Origin: Haliclystus octoradiatus
Taxonomy: Eukaryota > Cnidaria > Staurozoa > Stauromedusae > Haliclystidae
Assembly (NCBI GenBank): GCA_916610825.1
Contig: OU744448.1
Coordinates: 3,635,465-3,699,464 of the forward strand
Reading direction: 5' to 3'
DNA length: 64,000 nt
The notes beneath the pieces were generated by a model that searched no databases, had not been told where the DNA came from, and was given only the letters and a program-made list of their open reading frames with translations. A program made the translations under genes and the position numbers. Shown piece after piece: positions 1 through 12,964 of the stretch (position 1 is its first letter; each line of letters opens with the position of its first letter).

Positions 1-923
1 GTGCTAAATTCAATCATTTTGACACTTCGTGTTTTGTCAACATTGTCAACAACAGTTCGCGAATAATTAAAACTTTTTTACTACAAGGTGACTATTTGAT
101 GAGGTGTGTTTTGATATTTCAACCCCATTTCACCCTGAGACCTTTATATATTATTGTGATAACAAAGTTTTAATTGGATTAATATGTGGATTTGATCATT
201 ATTAACATGCATCTTTTTTTCTGCGGGATTTTACCTGGTCTATTGATAATTCACTGTCATTGAAACCAACAACACATTTTTATTTTGTTTTCAAATGATG
301 AATCACATGCATGTTCTAGCAGATTAAAAATGACCTGTATCTGTTTTGGACAAGTCGACTCACAAACTGTTCAACTTTTGCTAACATTTTCTTTGAAAAT
401 TAGGAAATTTCACAAATGTTCTGCATTACATAGCAGCCACATATAATATCAAACAAGTCTATACTATGTAATGTTGTGAACTTCAATCAAATTTGTAGGT
501 GTATCAATCTAGCTCAGGAGCATTGAAAGTTAATCAATTCATCACAAAACAGCAAAGCTATATTGATCAAAGCTGCGATCGATCAATGGTGACTGCCTCT
601 TTTTTAGACCTGTGCCACATTAGAGCGGCAGCCAGACAGTTTTAATCACGTGAAGATCGTAAAAGCAATTGACTATTGACATATAAGGGAAAAGCCATTA
701 TATGTCCGAGAAGTGATTGCTTGCAAATCGAATCTGTGCCAAAGTGCCATTTCGGGGCTTGTTTTAAACAAAATGTAAACAAAACAGAGCGACTGCACCG
801 AGCGATATAAAACTTTTAATTAAGACAAAATCAAAACATTAAATTAATGAATTTTCGAATACAGAAATTTTATATTGAATTTCATTGTCTGGAAACAATC
901 GGTTTAACGATTGACAAAGTGGT

Positions 924-984
924 TGATTTGCCGATGCCGATTATTTTCCGATTAGTAGAAATTGGCGCCGATAATCGGCAAATC
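924..984. repeat. Imperfect hairpin with GATTTGCCGAT arms
   Basis: GATTTGCCGAT at 924-934 is matched by its reverse complement at 974-984, with further CCGATTA/TAATCGG-like pairing inside. It lies in an open frame (847-1047) that I regard as non-coding. It looks like an old repeat fragment, but only this one copy is seen here. Confidence 0.4.
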
Positions 985-1121
985 CGATGGTTTTTAGAAC
1001 AATCGTCTCATCCCTACTTGTTTATGGGGGTCAAAATACATGTCTAATCACATAGAGGTGTTCAAGCAAAAATTGAACGTAGAAATGATGGTACTATTAG
1101 GCTCATTCTAAAAATATATTT

Positions 1122-1190
1122 GCCAGCTAAAACATCTGTGCCAAACCCCTTGCCAGCAATGTCGCAATGAGGCTATAGGTGGATTCCACG
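1122..1190. repeat. Repeat fragment shared with 6.83-6.97 kb
   Basis: Positions 1122-1158 match 6933-6969 in direct orientation with a few changes (both contain ATCTGTGCCAAACCC and end in TTGCCAGCA). Positions 1174-1190 (TATAGGTGGATTCCACG) are an inverted match to 6829-6845. The two sites bracket the decayed transposase at 3.3-5.5 kb, so they could be remnants of its termini. The mixed orientation prevents a firm call. Confidence 0.45.
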
Positions 1191-3070
1191 ATTGGATCAA
1201 CCAAGGCGTCAAAATAAAAACATTAACATTTACATTTTTATAAAGCTGATATTATCCACATGATCAAGAAGTGTACATATTTGTGTTTAGATGATCTTTT
1301 TGTTCATGTACTCACCATAAACTAATAAGTTTTCTGCGACACGTCGAGACTCTCTGAGGCTAGAATATTTTTCGCTGCGTAGGAAAATATAATTTTATTT
1401 AGTTGCGTTTCGTGTTTTTGATTTCTAATTCCTCATTTTCGATGTTTTTTCACACGCTGAATCCGTTTCCATAAAAAAATTAACGTTAAATCAACTGCAT
1501 CTTGTGTTTCGTGGCAGCTAAATTTGTCCTGCGTAGGCATGTTCGCAAGTCACAGAAAAATGCTAAAAGTAAAGATGGCGGAGCAGTTTTATGAGTCATT
1601 AATTATTCCTTTCCTATGTAAAGTTAGCTAGTGGCTACGTAACTAATTATGTAAAAATATTCAGCAATTTCCGAATAGGACGGCTCAATTATGAATGAAG
1701 AACAAACAATTTCAAAGTTCGTTCATGACGTTCGTTCGTCACTCATTGAAACACTGTGATCAAGCCGCAAACTTGTGAAGGAATCAAAAGTCGAGGTGAG
1801 CATGATCACAGCATGCTAATCGGTCATATCAGAGATAATTTCTCTCACCTAGTCATTTGCAAGTTATAAATAATGTTGTGATGTTCTATTTCAGACTGCT
1901 TGATATGTTCATGCAAAGTTTTTCATGAGCAGAAACATTAGTAATTTCTACGTAATTTTGTAGTTCGCTAAGGGCCGCTAAGTTAGACTCGCTTCAATCT
2001 TTGCAAAATTGCAGTTGTCGATGCTTGCTTGGGGATAGTTTATAGACTATGGTTTGAGGCAGATCCTGATATATTACTAGAAATTTTATAATATCTGAAG
2101 GTAAACTGCAAACAGGTTTCACATTATGTTTACATTCAATAATTAGGTAATGGAAGTTCGCGATAAAAAAATAAGGTTTCAAATATTAATTCTGATAAGT
2201 GTAGGGCGCTTTTTGATACACAATTAAAGGATTAAATTACAATAGTTTTATGATTGGATGTAAGCAGTTTTGTACGTACAGTAGAATACAATCAAAATAT
2301 TCCATAGTATGAACTTTCAAATTGTAAATCTTATTCAAAATTAAATTTCGAACGTATCACTGGAATGTATATAACATTACTAATTTCAAAATGCAGAACG
2401 CCCCAGAATGTATAGGTGGGCGGAGCATCATGGTCAACGTGTAATGACTTGTTCATGACTGTTTGGTGTTAGATAAAATGTAAAATCTCTTCATTATTTA
2501 TTTTTTATTATGTAATATCTTTATTCTTTATCGTCTGAAATAAAGTAGGCCTATCAGGAATTACAGTATGTATATAAGAGTTTCCGAACTGAGGCATATA
2601 AATTATGATAATAATTATAGAGATACAAGGGAATCAATTTTTGATTTAAGAATAAAAGTTTGTAATTAAATGTTACGGCATGCTAGCATATGTTTTGTAA
2701 ATCTCCAGTACTTAATATAGATTTTGAATATATGAATATAATTTAGGAACGAACAGTTGAATTAATACAAATTATCATAAACGGAAACATCTAAATTGTA
2801 TAATCGAGCTTATAGCACTATTGAAAGTCTTTGGAATTTGAACAATATCTGCAATCTACCTATTGATTGTTGGGCATTATTAGACGGTCTGTCCACGTAT
2901 AAGACTCGCGTTAATTTGTTAAAATAGTGCATCTTCTCTTTCAAAAATCAGTTCTACATCTATGTAGCAAAATGAGGATGGGTCAAAATAAATAAAATGA
3001 AATGAAAATACAATAGACGCAAAAATTTCAGCAATAATTTAATTAATTCATACATTATTTTTATTATTCC

Positions 3071-3263
3071 TGAATCGCCAGCAATTCCTGTTTTAGTTTG
3101 TGGTAGTCATCAATGATTAAGGCTGTTGTATTGCAAAGATGTCTTGGAATTCTAACGTGGGCACTGCACCCCAGAGAAAACGCCCGTTCGTCTACGTCAG
3201 AAACGATGACCAAAATGTTTCGCTGCAGTGTCCGTATCACATGTCCGTTTACATAAATATGAC
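3071..3263 (-). other. Short open stretch of unknown meaning
   Basis: On the minus strand about 60 codons are open and end in a stop near 3071. The piece contains DVDERAFSLGC, which faintly recalls the ERVFS motif of hAT dimerisation domains. It has no clear start and lies divergent to the transposase remnant that begins at 3310. It could be a transposase fragment or chance. Confidence 0.15.
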
Positions 3264-3309
3264 AGTAAAATTAATGTAGGTTGTTAGTAGTTAGGAGTAG
3301 ATAGCAATA

Positions 3310-5471
3310 ATGGCACCTATATCAAGCAAAGATAGACAACGTAAGCATCGTATGCTACTGAAGAATAACAAAGAAAAATATGCTGAGTATCTCGATAAAG
3401 CACGAGAGCGAGTAAGAAAGTCAAGGGAGGCCAAGGCTGCAACACAAACGATGGATGATATTGCAGCAGAAAGAGTAAAAGCCAAACTGAGAATGAGAAA
3501 GCATAGAAGATCTACTGCTACCACAGATAGTAATGCAGTAGGAGCTTATAAAACTTCTCAAGCAAAGGGGAAAGCAGTCAAAAAGGCAATGTCAACCTTA
3601 CCCGCTTTGCCTAGAAAACGTCGCTGTGTAATTGAAAGTTTAGCGGAAAGTGTTGGCATCAGTACTCCACGTGAAAAAAAGAGTGTATCGTTCATCGTTA
3701 GATTCTGCCACCAAGGAAGCCGTAATCCGGCATTTTCTCAGCAATGATGTTTCATGGCAGGCACCTGGGATTAACGACCACGTCATTGTACGGACAAAGT
3801 CAGTTGATGGAAAGAATGTGAAGACATATATACAAAAGCGATATATGCTTATGTCATTAAAAGAGGCACATCGAATGTTCAGAGATTCGAATGCTAATTT
3901 AAAAATTGGTCTAAGTAAATTCTGTGATCTTCGACCGGTGGAAGTATTACCGTTTGACGATATTCCACATAGCATATGTGTCTGTTCTCATCATGAAAAT
4001 GTAAGATTACTATTAGTGGCACTTGTACCATATACTACGTTGGATACAGAGTTTCAAGGTTTTGTGAAGCAGAGGGTATGCGATGATACCAAATATACGT
4101 GTATGACAAGAAAATGTGGAAATTGCAAATCGCATTTAGATAAATTTCATCCAGATGAAAGCAATGGTGGTGTGGCAGTCAAGTATGTACAATGGCAGGC
4201 AGACAGCGTTGAAAAAACTAGGGAAAAAGTAGAAATCACGGCTACTGTTAATGATGTATTTGAGGAACTGGCAACCCAATTATCCAAATTTCTTTGCATA
4301 CGCATGTAAAGCGTGTACAAGCTGCCCACATGAAAAACAAAATTTCAAATTGTGATGGTATATCAGCTTTATTGCTTTTGCTTTTGCTGTTGATTTTGCA
4401 TAAAATGGTAAGATATGCCACCAAAATGAAATCCAAAGTGCTTATTGGACACATAAACAGGTCACAGTATTTACGGCTCACGCGTGGATAAATGATACAG
4501 ATAAAGAAAGCATTGCCATCATTTCTGATTATAAAGAACATAATAAATATAGTGTTTATGCCTTTATGACACATATATTTTTATTTTTGACAACTAAATA
4601 TCCTAGTATTAAAAACTTGGACGTTTTCTCACATGGAGCTGCGTCTCAATTCAAACAGAGGTATTTATTTTCTAATTTATTCACTTGGAAAGAAGAATTT
4701 GAATTTTCCTCTTTTATCTGGAATTTTTCTGCTACGTCCCATGGTAAAGGAGTGGTTGACGGTATTGGAGGCATTGTAAAAAGATCGATTTGGCGTCAAG
4801 CGAGGACAGGAGTTATTGTAACGGATGCAGAACATTATGCAGAAATTGCAAAAAAGTGCAATCCTAACATAAATGTAATATACTATGATACAACAAAAGT
4901 AGAGAGTAACTGCGCTATGCTTGACGATAGTTGGGATAACATTCTGCCTGTACCCCAAACACAGAAAATGCACTGCTACGAACCACTATCATACAACAAC
5001 TTGAAGGTAGCGGAGATGTTGTCAACATCGTCTATTCGGAACATTGTCACTGTCAGGCCGCGCCGAGAACATTTCGATGAGCCTATTATCAATGAAAACA
5101 ATATTTCAAATATTAGTATTGACACCGGGATCGACACCATCTTTAATAGCGATATCCAGGATGAGAACAGCGAATTAAATACAACCATCAGTTCTGAGGA
5201 TGTACCTCAAGAAGAACCTATTGTTCTCAATATTAGTGATTGGTGTGTTGTACTTTACGATGAAAGCTATTATCCTGGAGAAGTGATGGGATTTGATAAC
5301 ATTGGCACAAATGTCAGAGTAATGGTACAATCCGGCAATTCATGGAAGTGGCCACGGCACGAAGATGTACCTTCATACCCTGTGGATAATATAATTAAAC
5401 TCATAAATCCACCTGAGCCCTCTGGGCGTCGTGGTGCTACTTTTAAATTTACAGATTGTATTAGCACTTAA
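3310..5471 (+). pseudogene. Decayed DDE/RNase H-fold transposase-like gene, family unassigned
   Basis: Three consecutive frames read as one broken protein. The first (3310 to about 3670) is a very basic, coiled-coil-like N-terminus. It shifts frame at a run of seven A's near 3674 into 3650-4309, which has a cysteine-rich patch (CMTRKCGNCKSH). A further shifted stretch runs to about 4560. The frame 4566-5471 carries SQFKQRYLFSN and ATSHGKGVVDGIGG, then a C-terminal Tudor/chromo-like barrel (DWCVVLYDESYYPGEVMGF to WPRHEDVPSYPVD). A candidate first catalytic Asp is in VDFA at about 4395, followed at once by a stop. The SDG-type motif expected before SQFK is SHG, so a likely catalytic Asp is His. 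Such proteins are widespread in invertebrate genomes, but I cannot name the superfamily. It is inactive: at least two frameshifts, one stop and a lost acidic residue. Confidence 0.6.
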
Positions 5472-6969
5472 CTTTAATTAGATTTTACCCTATTTAGTCG
5501 TGTTTTAGATTTTGGTTTGCACTCAACTGTAAAATGTTAGTACTCAAAATCCTACATTAATTAATAATGAATATCGGATTATCGATTGTTCATATTTTAT
5601 TGAATTTATACAGTCAGTGTTATAATAACTTAATTCCTAATTCGATTCATGAAAAAAAAACGTTTATAATTGTAATATAACCTGTCTTCCAAATTATGAT
5701 GGAATAACGTTTTATAAAATAATGGGTAATAAAGCTTTAAATTTTATTCAACTGTGTTTTTGTTCTATGTGTGTTTTTAATTAACATGTAGCCTTTGGGA
5801 AAACAATCAGAACTCTAACAATGTTTTGGATGTTTGAATTCATTTTTACTCATATTGCAATCTGTTGACTGGACCTGTGGAGTTCAAAGGAGCCATACAA
5901 AATCATCAAAATATCAGATTTCATTCCTAGAATATCGTAATATTATCTTCATTTATTTGGAACTTCTTAGATAAAAATAATTGATGGTTCATTGTTTACA
6001 TTAATTAAGTTTCGATTGTAAAATACAAATAAAATGATATCAAAAGTTGTAGGTGTTTTATTATCAGTGGGCCATCATTTACTATCTCACAAAAACCAAC
6101 GTCTTTGTGTTAAGATCATTAAAGTATTAACGACAGCCTGCTATGTCTACCGCAAGGGTGTGATTCGCATTGAATGACAACACCGCTGATTTCTTGTGTA
6201 ACGCCAATGGTTGGAATTGTTGCATACAATGGGAAGCGATCTCCACAAACCAAGGAAACTACAAATTCTAAACAGCGCAGTTAAGTCAGTTGAAATGATT
6301 GTATTCTGGTAAATAATCATTCAAACCTCAACTGAAATGATATGCATTATGAATTTAACCTTATATATGGTATGGTATGCTCACACTGAGCAATAAACGC
6401 AGTAATATGTTTGTTTGATGCGTCCACATTTGGGAGATATTCGTTCATTACGACAACCCTGTTCGCAAGTCACAAAATGTTGCCGATGATTTGGTTAATT
6501 TGCTACAATTTTATAAATTTATTACTACGAACATGTTGAAATAATTCATCATTTATTTTGACTATGGAGTTATTTTCTTGATATAAATTTGGATTTCGCA
6601 CAAAACGAAGATATCTTATTGTCAATTGGAGGATTGCGGCCGTGCGCATTCGTTCGTCACGACATGAAAATCAATTATGTTTGGTAAATTCGTAATAGTA
6701 TTCAATCATTTCACACAGCATACTTATATATACATAGTGTAAGTTGTATTTGATGACTTTGTTCGCCAAATAATTAAATAAGTAAAAATTTAGAAGCAAA
6801 ATAGTTTTACAATTTCTTCGTTCGTAACGATGGAATCCACCTATAAAAAGGTCTTTAATCATGTGAAACGCGACAAGGACACAAATAGGCTTAAAATGAT
6901 GCCAGTACACTGTAGAATCAATAACTGCAAACGTCAGCTAAAATATCTGTGCCAAACCCTTTGCCAGCA
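5472..6969. other. Transposase 3' flank, AT-rich, no gene
   Basis: A possible polyadenylation signal AATAAA lies at 5728-5733, about 255 bases after the transposase-like frame. Nothing else here looks coding. Repeat words shared with 1.1-1.75 kb occur at about 6464, 6648, 6829-6845 and 6933-6969. Confidence 0.45.
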
Positions 6970-7150
6970 GCCGTTTTATCATACAAAAGGACTGGGTACT
7001 AGCGTTATGTTTTGCTTCGGTATTCTTATTTTTTCACTCAAATGAGGCTAATAATAGGTCACAAGCCTTATTACTTGAACATGTATTATGCACACGGATG
7101 ATAAAAGCATCAATACGCAGCAAGCTGAGGTTAAATTGAAACATTTATAA
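6970..7150 (+). repeat. Left long terminal inverted repeat of the 6-kb element
   Basis: This arm contains the blocks GGACTGGGTACTAGCG, CTTATTTTTTCACTCAAATG and CAGCAAGCTGAGG, all found in reverse complement in the right arm at 12770-12960. A few small indels separate the arms; the right arm has a short duplication of CTAATAATAGGTCAC. Confidence 0.75.
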
Positions 7151-7533
7151 TAACTGAATTGATTATTAATCTACGTAAAGTTGTGTAATTGAATATTTTT
7201 TTCAAGTGACAATATAAACAGCTCTAGATAACAAGGGCAATTTATAAACGTTGTCGTTGCTACTAATAGTTAACGTAAATACGTAATATGCCTTTGTTCC
7301 ATATACATTTAAAGGTTGTATTCAAGATTAACAATTTGGTTACTGAAACCAAAGTAACCTATACATTCATAACGTCACTACCTTATATAATTAAGAATAA
7401 ACTTGAGTAACTAGGCCTATATTGATTCATTTTCTGAGTTTTCTTCCTTGCTGCTGCTTTCCTCCCATTCACTGCTGGATAATAAATCAGTGTCACTAAT
7501 TTCATCCAATGGAATTGGATCTTCACGAAGCAG

Positions 7534-10533
7534 TTAATTTGGTAAGGAGTTTCCTTCAAACCATAATGGCTTCAAGGTCCCATCTTCACTTTCTTTCCAT
7601 CCAAAATTGATAGTGTCCTTGTCCCCAGGGGTAGGTTGATCATAACGTGACCACATCCTTGCCACATAATTGGATCTTGAAATGTGCTGAAGTACAACCT
7701 TTAAACAAGGAGGTAGCGTAGCGCAGTTGACTCTTTTAACCTTTGTAAATTCAGAGGGTGCTTTTTTCCCGCATGAAATTTTTTTCAAAAACATCTTATG
7801 TCGCTCGTTGTTAATTTCTGTTCCGTTTGTGCTATAGATAGCTCTGCAGATAAACGCTATTATACCTTTCACATCTGGACAATCTGAATTTAGTGATGTT
7901 AATGCGCGAACATCTTCTTCAGTGCCATTCATCAGATACTTGAATGGTCTAACTTTGCCCTTTCTAGAGAACGCGGATGTATAGTCACATCCGCTCAAAG
8001 AATGAAATCCAAGTAAGGCATTGGTGAATCATTCATGCTTGCTGTTCAGATATTTGGCAATACTTTGTATGTCTATATAGCGCCTGTTGTTTGCAGTTCC
8101 AAAGTCAACAATTATTCTTAAAGTGTTTTCAATTCCAGAAATGTACAACAAAATCATAACAACGTCAGTGTGTTCCCTTCTTCAAGTTTACTGATATGAT
8201 ATCCTATCAATGTGTCTGCCTCTTGGTGACAAGCTTGGTATTTTTCTGGTTTTCTAACGGTCAATCCATGAAGCTGATCTGCTTTTATCCTTATACAGCT
8301 TCCACCTTGTGATGCAAAAACTGTTTTGTTGGATATGCAACTGGCATAATGAGGCTTCGTCCATTCGTTTAATAGAAATGGTATAAAACTTTGTTTAAAA
8401 TTACTATCCTTTAGTAAATCTTTCGTTGCTTTCTTTGGAATTTGATCTGCTCCGGTTATAATGTAAGACATTATGGATCCACCACGTCGATGTCTCTCTT
8501 CATTTTTTATGGATCAGTGCTGGTATAGATAAAACAGCACATGAAATTTCTTTACCTGGAAATGAGCATATCTTTGAAAGTAAGCTTAATGCCATATGAC
8601 CATATGTTGCTTTACTCTGCTGAGAGAGAAATTCATGAATTAGCAGTCCACCATCAATCACAGTGGCAGTAATAGTTGAAATATTTATATCTTCCAAAGT
8701 AGAATCATGCATTTCCTCGATATACCTTGTTAGACAAGCTTTGTCAGTCTTTGATAAAGCTCCATCAGGGTGTGCTAATGATAATGGTACTTCAGTGATT
8801 GGAAAGCTGAGTAAATACGATTGATCAAGGGCGTTATTGGACTTAGAGACAAGTGCAAGGACTCTCCTGAAGACATCAGTCACACTCTCTGCTATTTTTA
8901 ATTTGTTAACTGCTTTTCTATTAACTTTGACATTTTCCTTGGCAAAATTTCGCACTTCCGTGCCTTTTATTCTTTTCAAAAACCTTTCACCGTCATCTTT
9001 GCATTCATCTTCAAATTTTGATCTATTTTCTGCTCCTCGTTGAAGTGTTTCTAAAAGATATTTCGATGTATCCTGCTTTGCAAATTTACCAGACGAAATA
9101 TTGACCAGTTCTAAAGGGGCGTCGTCATTGAATGGCATACATGTTTTCTCAAATGTTTTGGCTAGTGAAACCTGGTCTGTATTGTCCTTCCTAATTCTAT
9201 TTGGGCGTAGCTGGTTCATTGGGTCTTCTTAATTACTCAGCCCACAGAAGTCTTTCAGTTCCGTTAATGCCATTCCTCTTTGTGTAAGAGTTACGGACCA
9301 ACGTCGTATTGCGTCCATTGAGTTTCGGAATGAAGTTATTCCCCTCAAGGGTGGAGAGGCATCTCTATTCACTGTCTGCTCAAGACAAAGATCTATTGCG
9401 GATCGACAATAATTCTTTTCTGTTCTCCTGATTGAGAATAGTCCAGCTTGCAGTTTTAGCTTAGCAACGTCGTCGATTGTGTTCATTTTGAAAAGGAACA
9501 ATGAACCCCATCTTGCATAATTTGGTCGGTTAAGGGCATGGAATATATCTAAAACTATCGAGAATATGTTTAGATATCCATCAACGTTAATTGTCCGAAC
9601 ATTTCTTTGAAGTTCTCTATATACACGGTTGATCATGTAAACATATATTGCCCAATATGCAGATGTTTCCCCGTAATTACCGTTCATTGTTTCGTACAAA
9701 AACGACTCATAGCTTTCCAAGAGAAGTTGAAATTGCTCTTTGCTCGATTCTTCTAAAAATGCTTTCGGAATTAAGATTTTCTGTAAATGCTTCATTTATA
9801 AATTCAGTCCAGTCATTCGGATCAATTTCCAAAAATTTGTTGAATAATTGTTTTTCCAGAACAGCTGCTAGAAGCTGATGAATTCGGCAGCATCTGTTAT
9901 AAAACTTTCCTTTCATAAATCCATTAATCGATCCTTTAGCAATAACTCCGCTTTCTGTCAATATATATTCTATACCCCGAGTCAGCCAAGTATGTACCAA
10001 CTGCCCCAAAGAAAGCAAGCTCGATATGGAAGTTACCAAGAAGAATAATCAGATTTTCAAACTCTGGATCTTTCAAAGATTGAATGCTTAGAGCCTTTAT
10101 TGCCACTGCCAAATCATACGTAGCATATGCGTATGTTTGATTGGCTTCTTTTGCAACTTTCATTGAGCGTTTCATAGTCTCATATACAACATCGTTTTGA
10201 GTTGGTGGCAGAGCAATCGGGTCCATGTAATCAATTATGGTTCTTCTGAGTGAGTCCTTAACAAGTAATGAATAATATCCGGTATGTAAAGGATTTCTGG
10301 GGATATCAGGGGAATCCTGTTTGAAAGGAATGAGCTCACCAGCCAAACAAGGTCCAATGGTTTTTGAATGACTGCTTCATGTTCATTTTCCAGCGGGTTT
10401 ATTATAAACTTCGCTTTTTGAGAGACAATCTGAATGGACTAATTTCTTTTACTTTACCTATGAAACGCTTTCTATATCTGGACTGCCTTACAGATTTTCT
10501 TTATTGATGTTGTTGCTGTGGTCTATCTTCTTT

Positions 10534-10564
<31 letters not shown>

Positions 10565-11700
10565 GATTCTGAGGTTAAACAATCCTGATAACATATTCCA
10601 TCTGTTGCATGCAAAGTATTATTTCCATCCAATGTCTCTGTGTTAACATCGTAGTTATCCCATGCGCATGCTGAACATTTAGTCAATAAAAGTCCGGCAG
10701 GCGTTTCCCTATCATTCTGATTGCATGTGTACGCTATTTCAGTTTCTAATCCTTTGACCTCGTCATAGCTTATAGAGTGCCCAAATCTGTTCAATATTCT
10801 CAAGACCTGCTTTGATCCTGTAAGCGTTGCTAGGCCTAACCCAACGTTAATATTTTTCCATGGTTTCACCTTCCCATAGCTAGAACAATAAATAGCATCA
10901 GATGCAGCTGCAACAATTCTGTTCTCAATAGAATCGAGATTTGTATCGTCTTTTTCATGATTTACTGAAAGCCCACCATATAACACTCTGAAGAAAATCA
11001 TGATCAGTTGCGGAATATGAGCTGCATTAGCCTTTAAAGAATCAATTGATGTCGGACGAGGTAACTTGGTGTTTTCCAATTTTGTAACCTCTGACCGGAG
11101 CTGCATTGCTGCAGAAATTATCTCTTGCTCAGCAGTTGAAACATCATAAAATATCCGTTCAGCTTGTTCAAATGATATCTGGAATGAGTATATTAAGTTA
11201 CCGTGTTTTTTGTTTTCTTTTCAATGATGACCCGCCCCAAAAATTTTGTTCTTATTTTTTCAATCATAGACTGGGCTGAATATGGACCTTCACCACTATT
11301 ATCAGCATAGGCATCCATATATAGTTTGTGCAATGTGACAGCTAACATTGGTTTATTGTTTTTGATAATCTCATTTTCGATGAAATCAGATAAGAAATCA
11401 AATACCAAATTATGAATACTACGACTAGACGGTAGTTCTTGAACAGCGTTTCTTTTGTGTTTGATACTATTTCCCCTTGATGAAATCTTTCCCCAGAGAA
11501 ATAATAGCGAAATCTCCTTTCTTTTCTGCAGCTTTATATATCGCATTGCTAGGCCTACCGTCACCAGTTAAACATTGATGGAGCTCTTTTGCTTTCTTAA
11601 AATTTCTCTTTATCCTGCCCTTCTTGCAAAATATACAATAATTTCCTAGTACCCCTTTTGAGTTAGTTTGCGGTTGATCATTGCTCTTCCTAGTCGACCT
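7534..11700 (-). pseudogene. Broken large protein of the 6-kb element (zinc-finger-like start, PIN/XPG-like end)
   Basis: Read from right to left, frames 11193-11564, 10501-11106, 9936-10346, 9707-10039, 9229-9795, 8500-9219, 8154-8471 and 7534-7998 form one protein of more than 1,200 residues cut by frameshifts and stops. Near 11620, before the first frame, a shifted stretch holds a CIFCKK zinc-knuckle-like motif. An acidic run (nine Glu, about 10530-10560) follows in the middle. The C-terminal third holds HQEADTLIGYH (about 8200-8230) and SGCDYTSAF with KGKVRPF (about 7950-8000). An EAD motif followed by GCD recalls the acidic metal-binding residues of PIN/FEN1/XPG nucleases. Similar uncharacterised proteins are common in cnidarian and crustacean genomes. 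A nuclease or transposase role is inferred; at least six breaks make this copy inactive. Confidence 0.55.
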
Positions 11701-12403
11701 TTTCTTGATAGGACTAGCTTCGGTGTCGTTTGTTGCTTTTCTTATTTTCTTGACGGCAACGTAGCTACTTAAGCACTTTGAGTGGTAGTACTTGTTAGCA
11801 AAGTCATGATTGCCGTTGTTGCAATGGAATGTTTATCTTTCTTGAAGTCTTCTCTCAATTTTGCTGCATTCTGGGAAGAATTCCAGCTAGCTGCCCTGAA
11901 TTGCTTGACATATTTATTCATGCAACAAAAAATACAATTTTTTCTACAAGTAATTCAATATTTTTTACTTACCATATATATCAATGGATATTTCACGATA
12001 AAATACACTACGATGTTTAGTGTCTAGAAGTTATCATTTGATAACAATGATTCAATAATTGTGTTCTTCTTATTATTATTTAAATCAAATATTGTACACG
12101 TTTCAAGATAAATATATGCAATAAAGCTGACATAAATGACTGAAACTTGCTCGAGAGAGAAGAAATTTTTAATAGTCTACTCGAATAGAACTGTTTTGAA
12201 ATTGAGATCCGCAGATTACATAATTCAAATTATTCAAATATCAAATTTCGAATGAATAGCAAATTGAACAAACGTACTAAAGGAGACGTCAATTCTGATT
12301 ATCATTTCCTTCTCTAGAAACAATTAATAAAAATGCAATATATGGCGGTAAAATATTGAAAAGAATTTGAAGTAAAAAATAAATTTATTTTATAAGTACA
12401 ATT

Positions 12404-12555
12404 GTTATGCTAGAGCGTATTAGCATAATTAGACTAATATCGACTTCACCTTTCCCCTGTGTATTGCCCTTTATTTTATTAATTACATTTGACTCTGTTT
12501 TGAAAATAAGGGAAGTCGTTATTAATCTAATTATGCTAATGCGCATTAGCATAAC
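12404..12555. repeat. Foldback MITE, about 150 bp
   Basis: The left arm (GTTATGCTA, TTAGCATAATTAGA, then CGACTTC) is matched in reverse complement by the right arm (GAAGTCG, TCTAATTATGCTAA, TAGCATAAC). The arms are about 50 bp each around a 40-bp centre. It lies inside the 6-kb transposon, between its gene and its right inverted repeat. Confidence 0.7.
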
Positions 12556-12769
12556 AAATAAATGAAAACGATAATACTATATTATTTTTGGAATAAACGT
12601 AAAACTATAAAAATAAGGATGGTATAATGTACTATAATAATGGTAGTATAAAGTAAAATAATGTAATAAAATCATCAAAAATGAGAGACAATATTTAATC
12701 CATAATTAAATAATATATTATCGATATATACGATATTATCTGAAAAATGGAATTGTCCGCTTAGTTGTA

Positions 12770-12960
12770 TGTTTCAATTCAACTTCAGCTTGCTGTGTAT
12801 TGATTCTTTATCATCCATGTGCATAGTGACCTATTATTAGGCTAATAGGCGTAAGGCTAGTGACCTATTATTAGCCTCATTTGAGTGAAAAAATAAGAAT
12901 AACGAAGCAAAATATAACGCTAGTACCCAGTCTGTTCTCCACTTTACCAAACAGCCGTTC
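12770..12960 (-). repeat. Right long terminal inverted repeat of the 6-kb element
   Basis: This is the reverse complement of 6970-7150. It differs by point changes and by a small internal duplication of the GTGACCTATTATTAG block (about 12827-12875). Its outer edge (AACAGCCGTT) is followed within a few bases by the left end of the element at 12965. Confidence 0.75.
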
Positions 12961-12964
12961 AGGA

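Larger units (their letters stand above)
1..3070. other. AT-rich intergenic stretch without a supported gene
   Basis: No reading frame here looks like a protein: the longest open frames are short, AT-driven and lack recognisable domains. Two small structured repeats (924-984 and 1122-1190) are listed separately. The words TTCGCAAGTCAC and TTCGTTCGTCAC occur near 1531 and 1733 and again near 6464 and 6648, so the two flanks of the transposase remnant at 3.3-5.5 kb share short repeats. Confidence 0.6.
6970..12960 (-). mobile_element. About 6-kb DNA transposon with roughly 180-bp terminal inverted repeats
   Basis: The sequence from about 6970 to 7150 reappears inverted at about 12770-12960 with high similarity over its whole length; both contain GACTGGGTACTAGCGTTAT and TGAGGCTAATAATAGGTCAC. 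Between them lies a single broken protein-coding region on the minus strand (7.5-11.7 kb) and an inserted foldback at 12.4 kb. The exact ends and target duplication are unclear because the outer border (AACAGCCGTT) is itself nearly palindromic and the right border was hit by another element at 12965. Long inverted repeats with one large internal gene show that this is a once-autonomous DNA transposon. The superfamily is not settled; an Academ-like assignment is only a guess from the nuclease-like motifs. Confidence 0.7.

Noticed and set aside
847..1047. 66-codon open frame
   Set aside because: It overlaps the GATTTGCCGAT hairpin, has no domain, splice context or initiation context, and its composition follows the surrounding AT-rich sequence.
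10501..10570. Poly-glutamate run taken as a microsatellite only
   Set aside because: It lies in frame within the large element protein between two coding stretches, so it is kept as part of that protein, though it may have expanded as a (CTT)n-type repeat.
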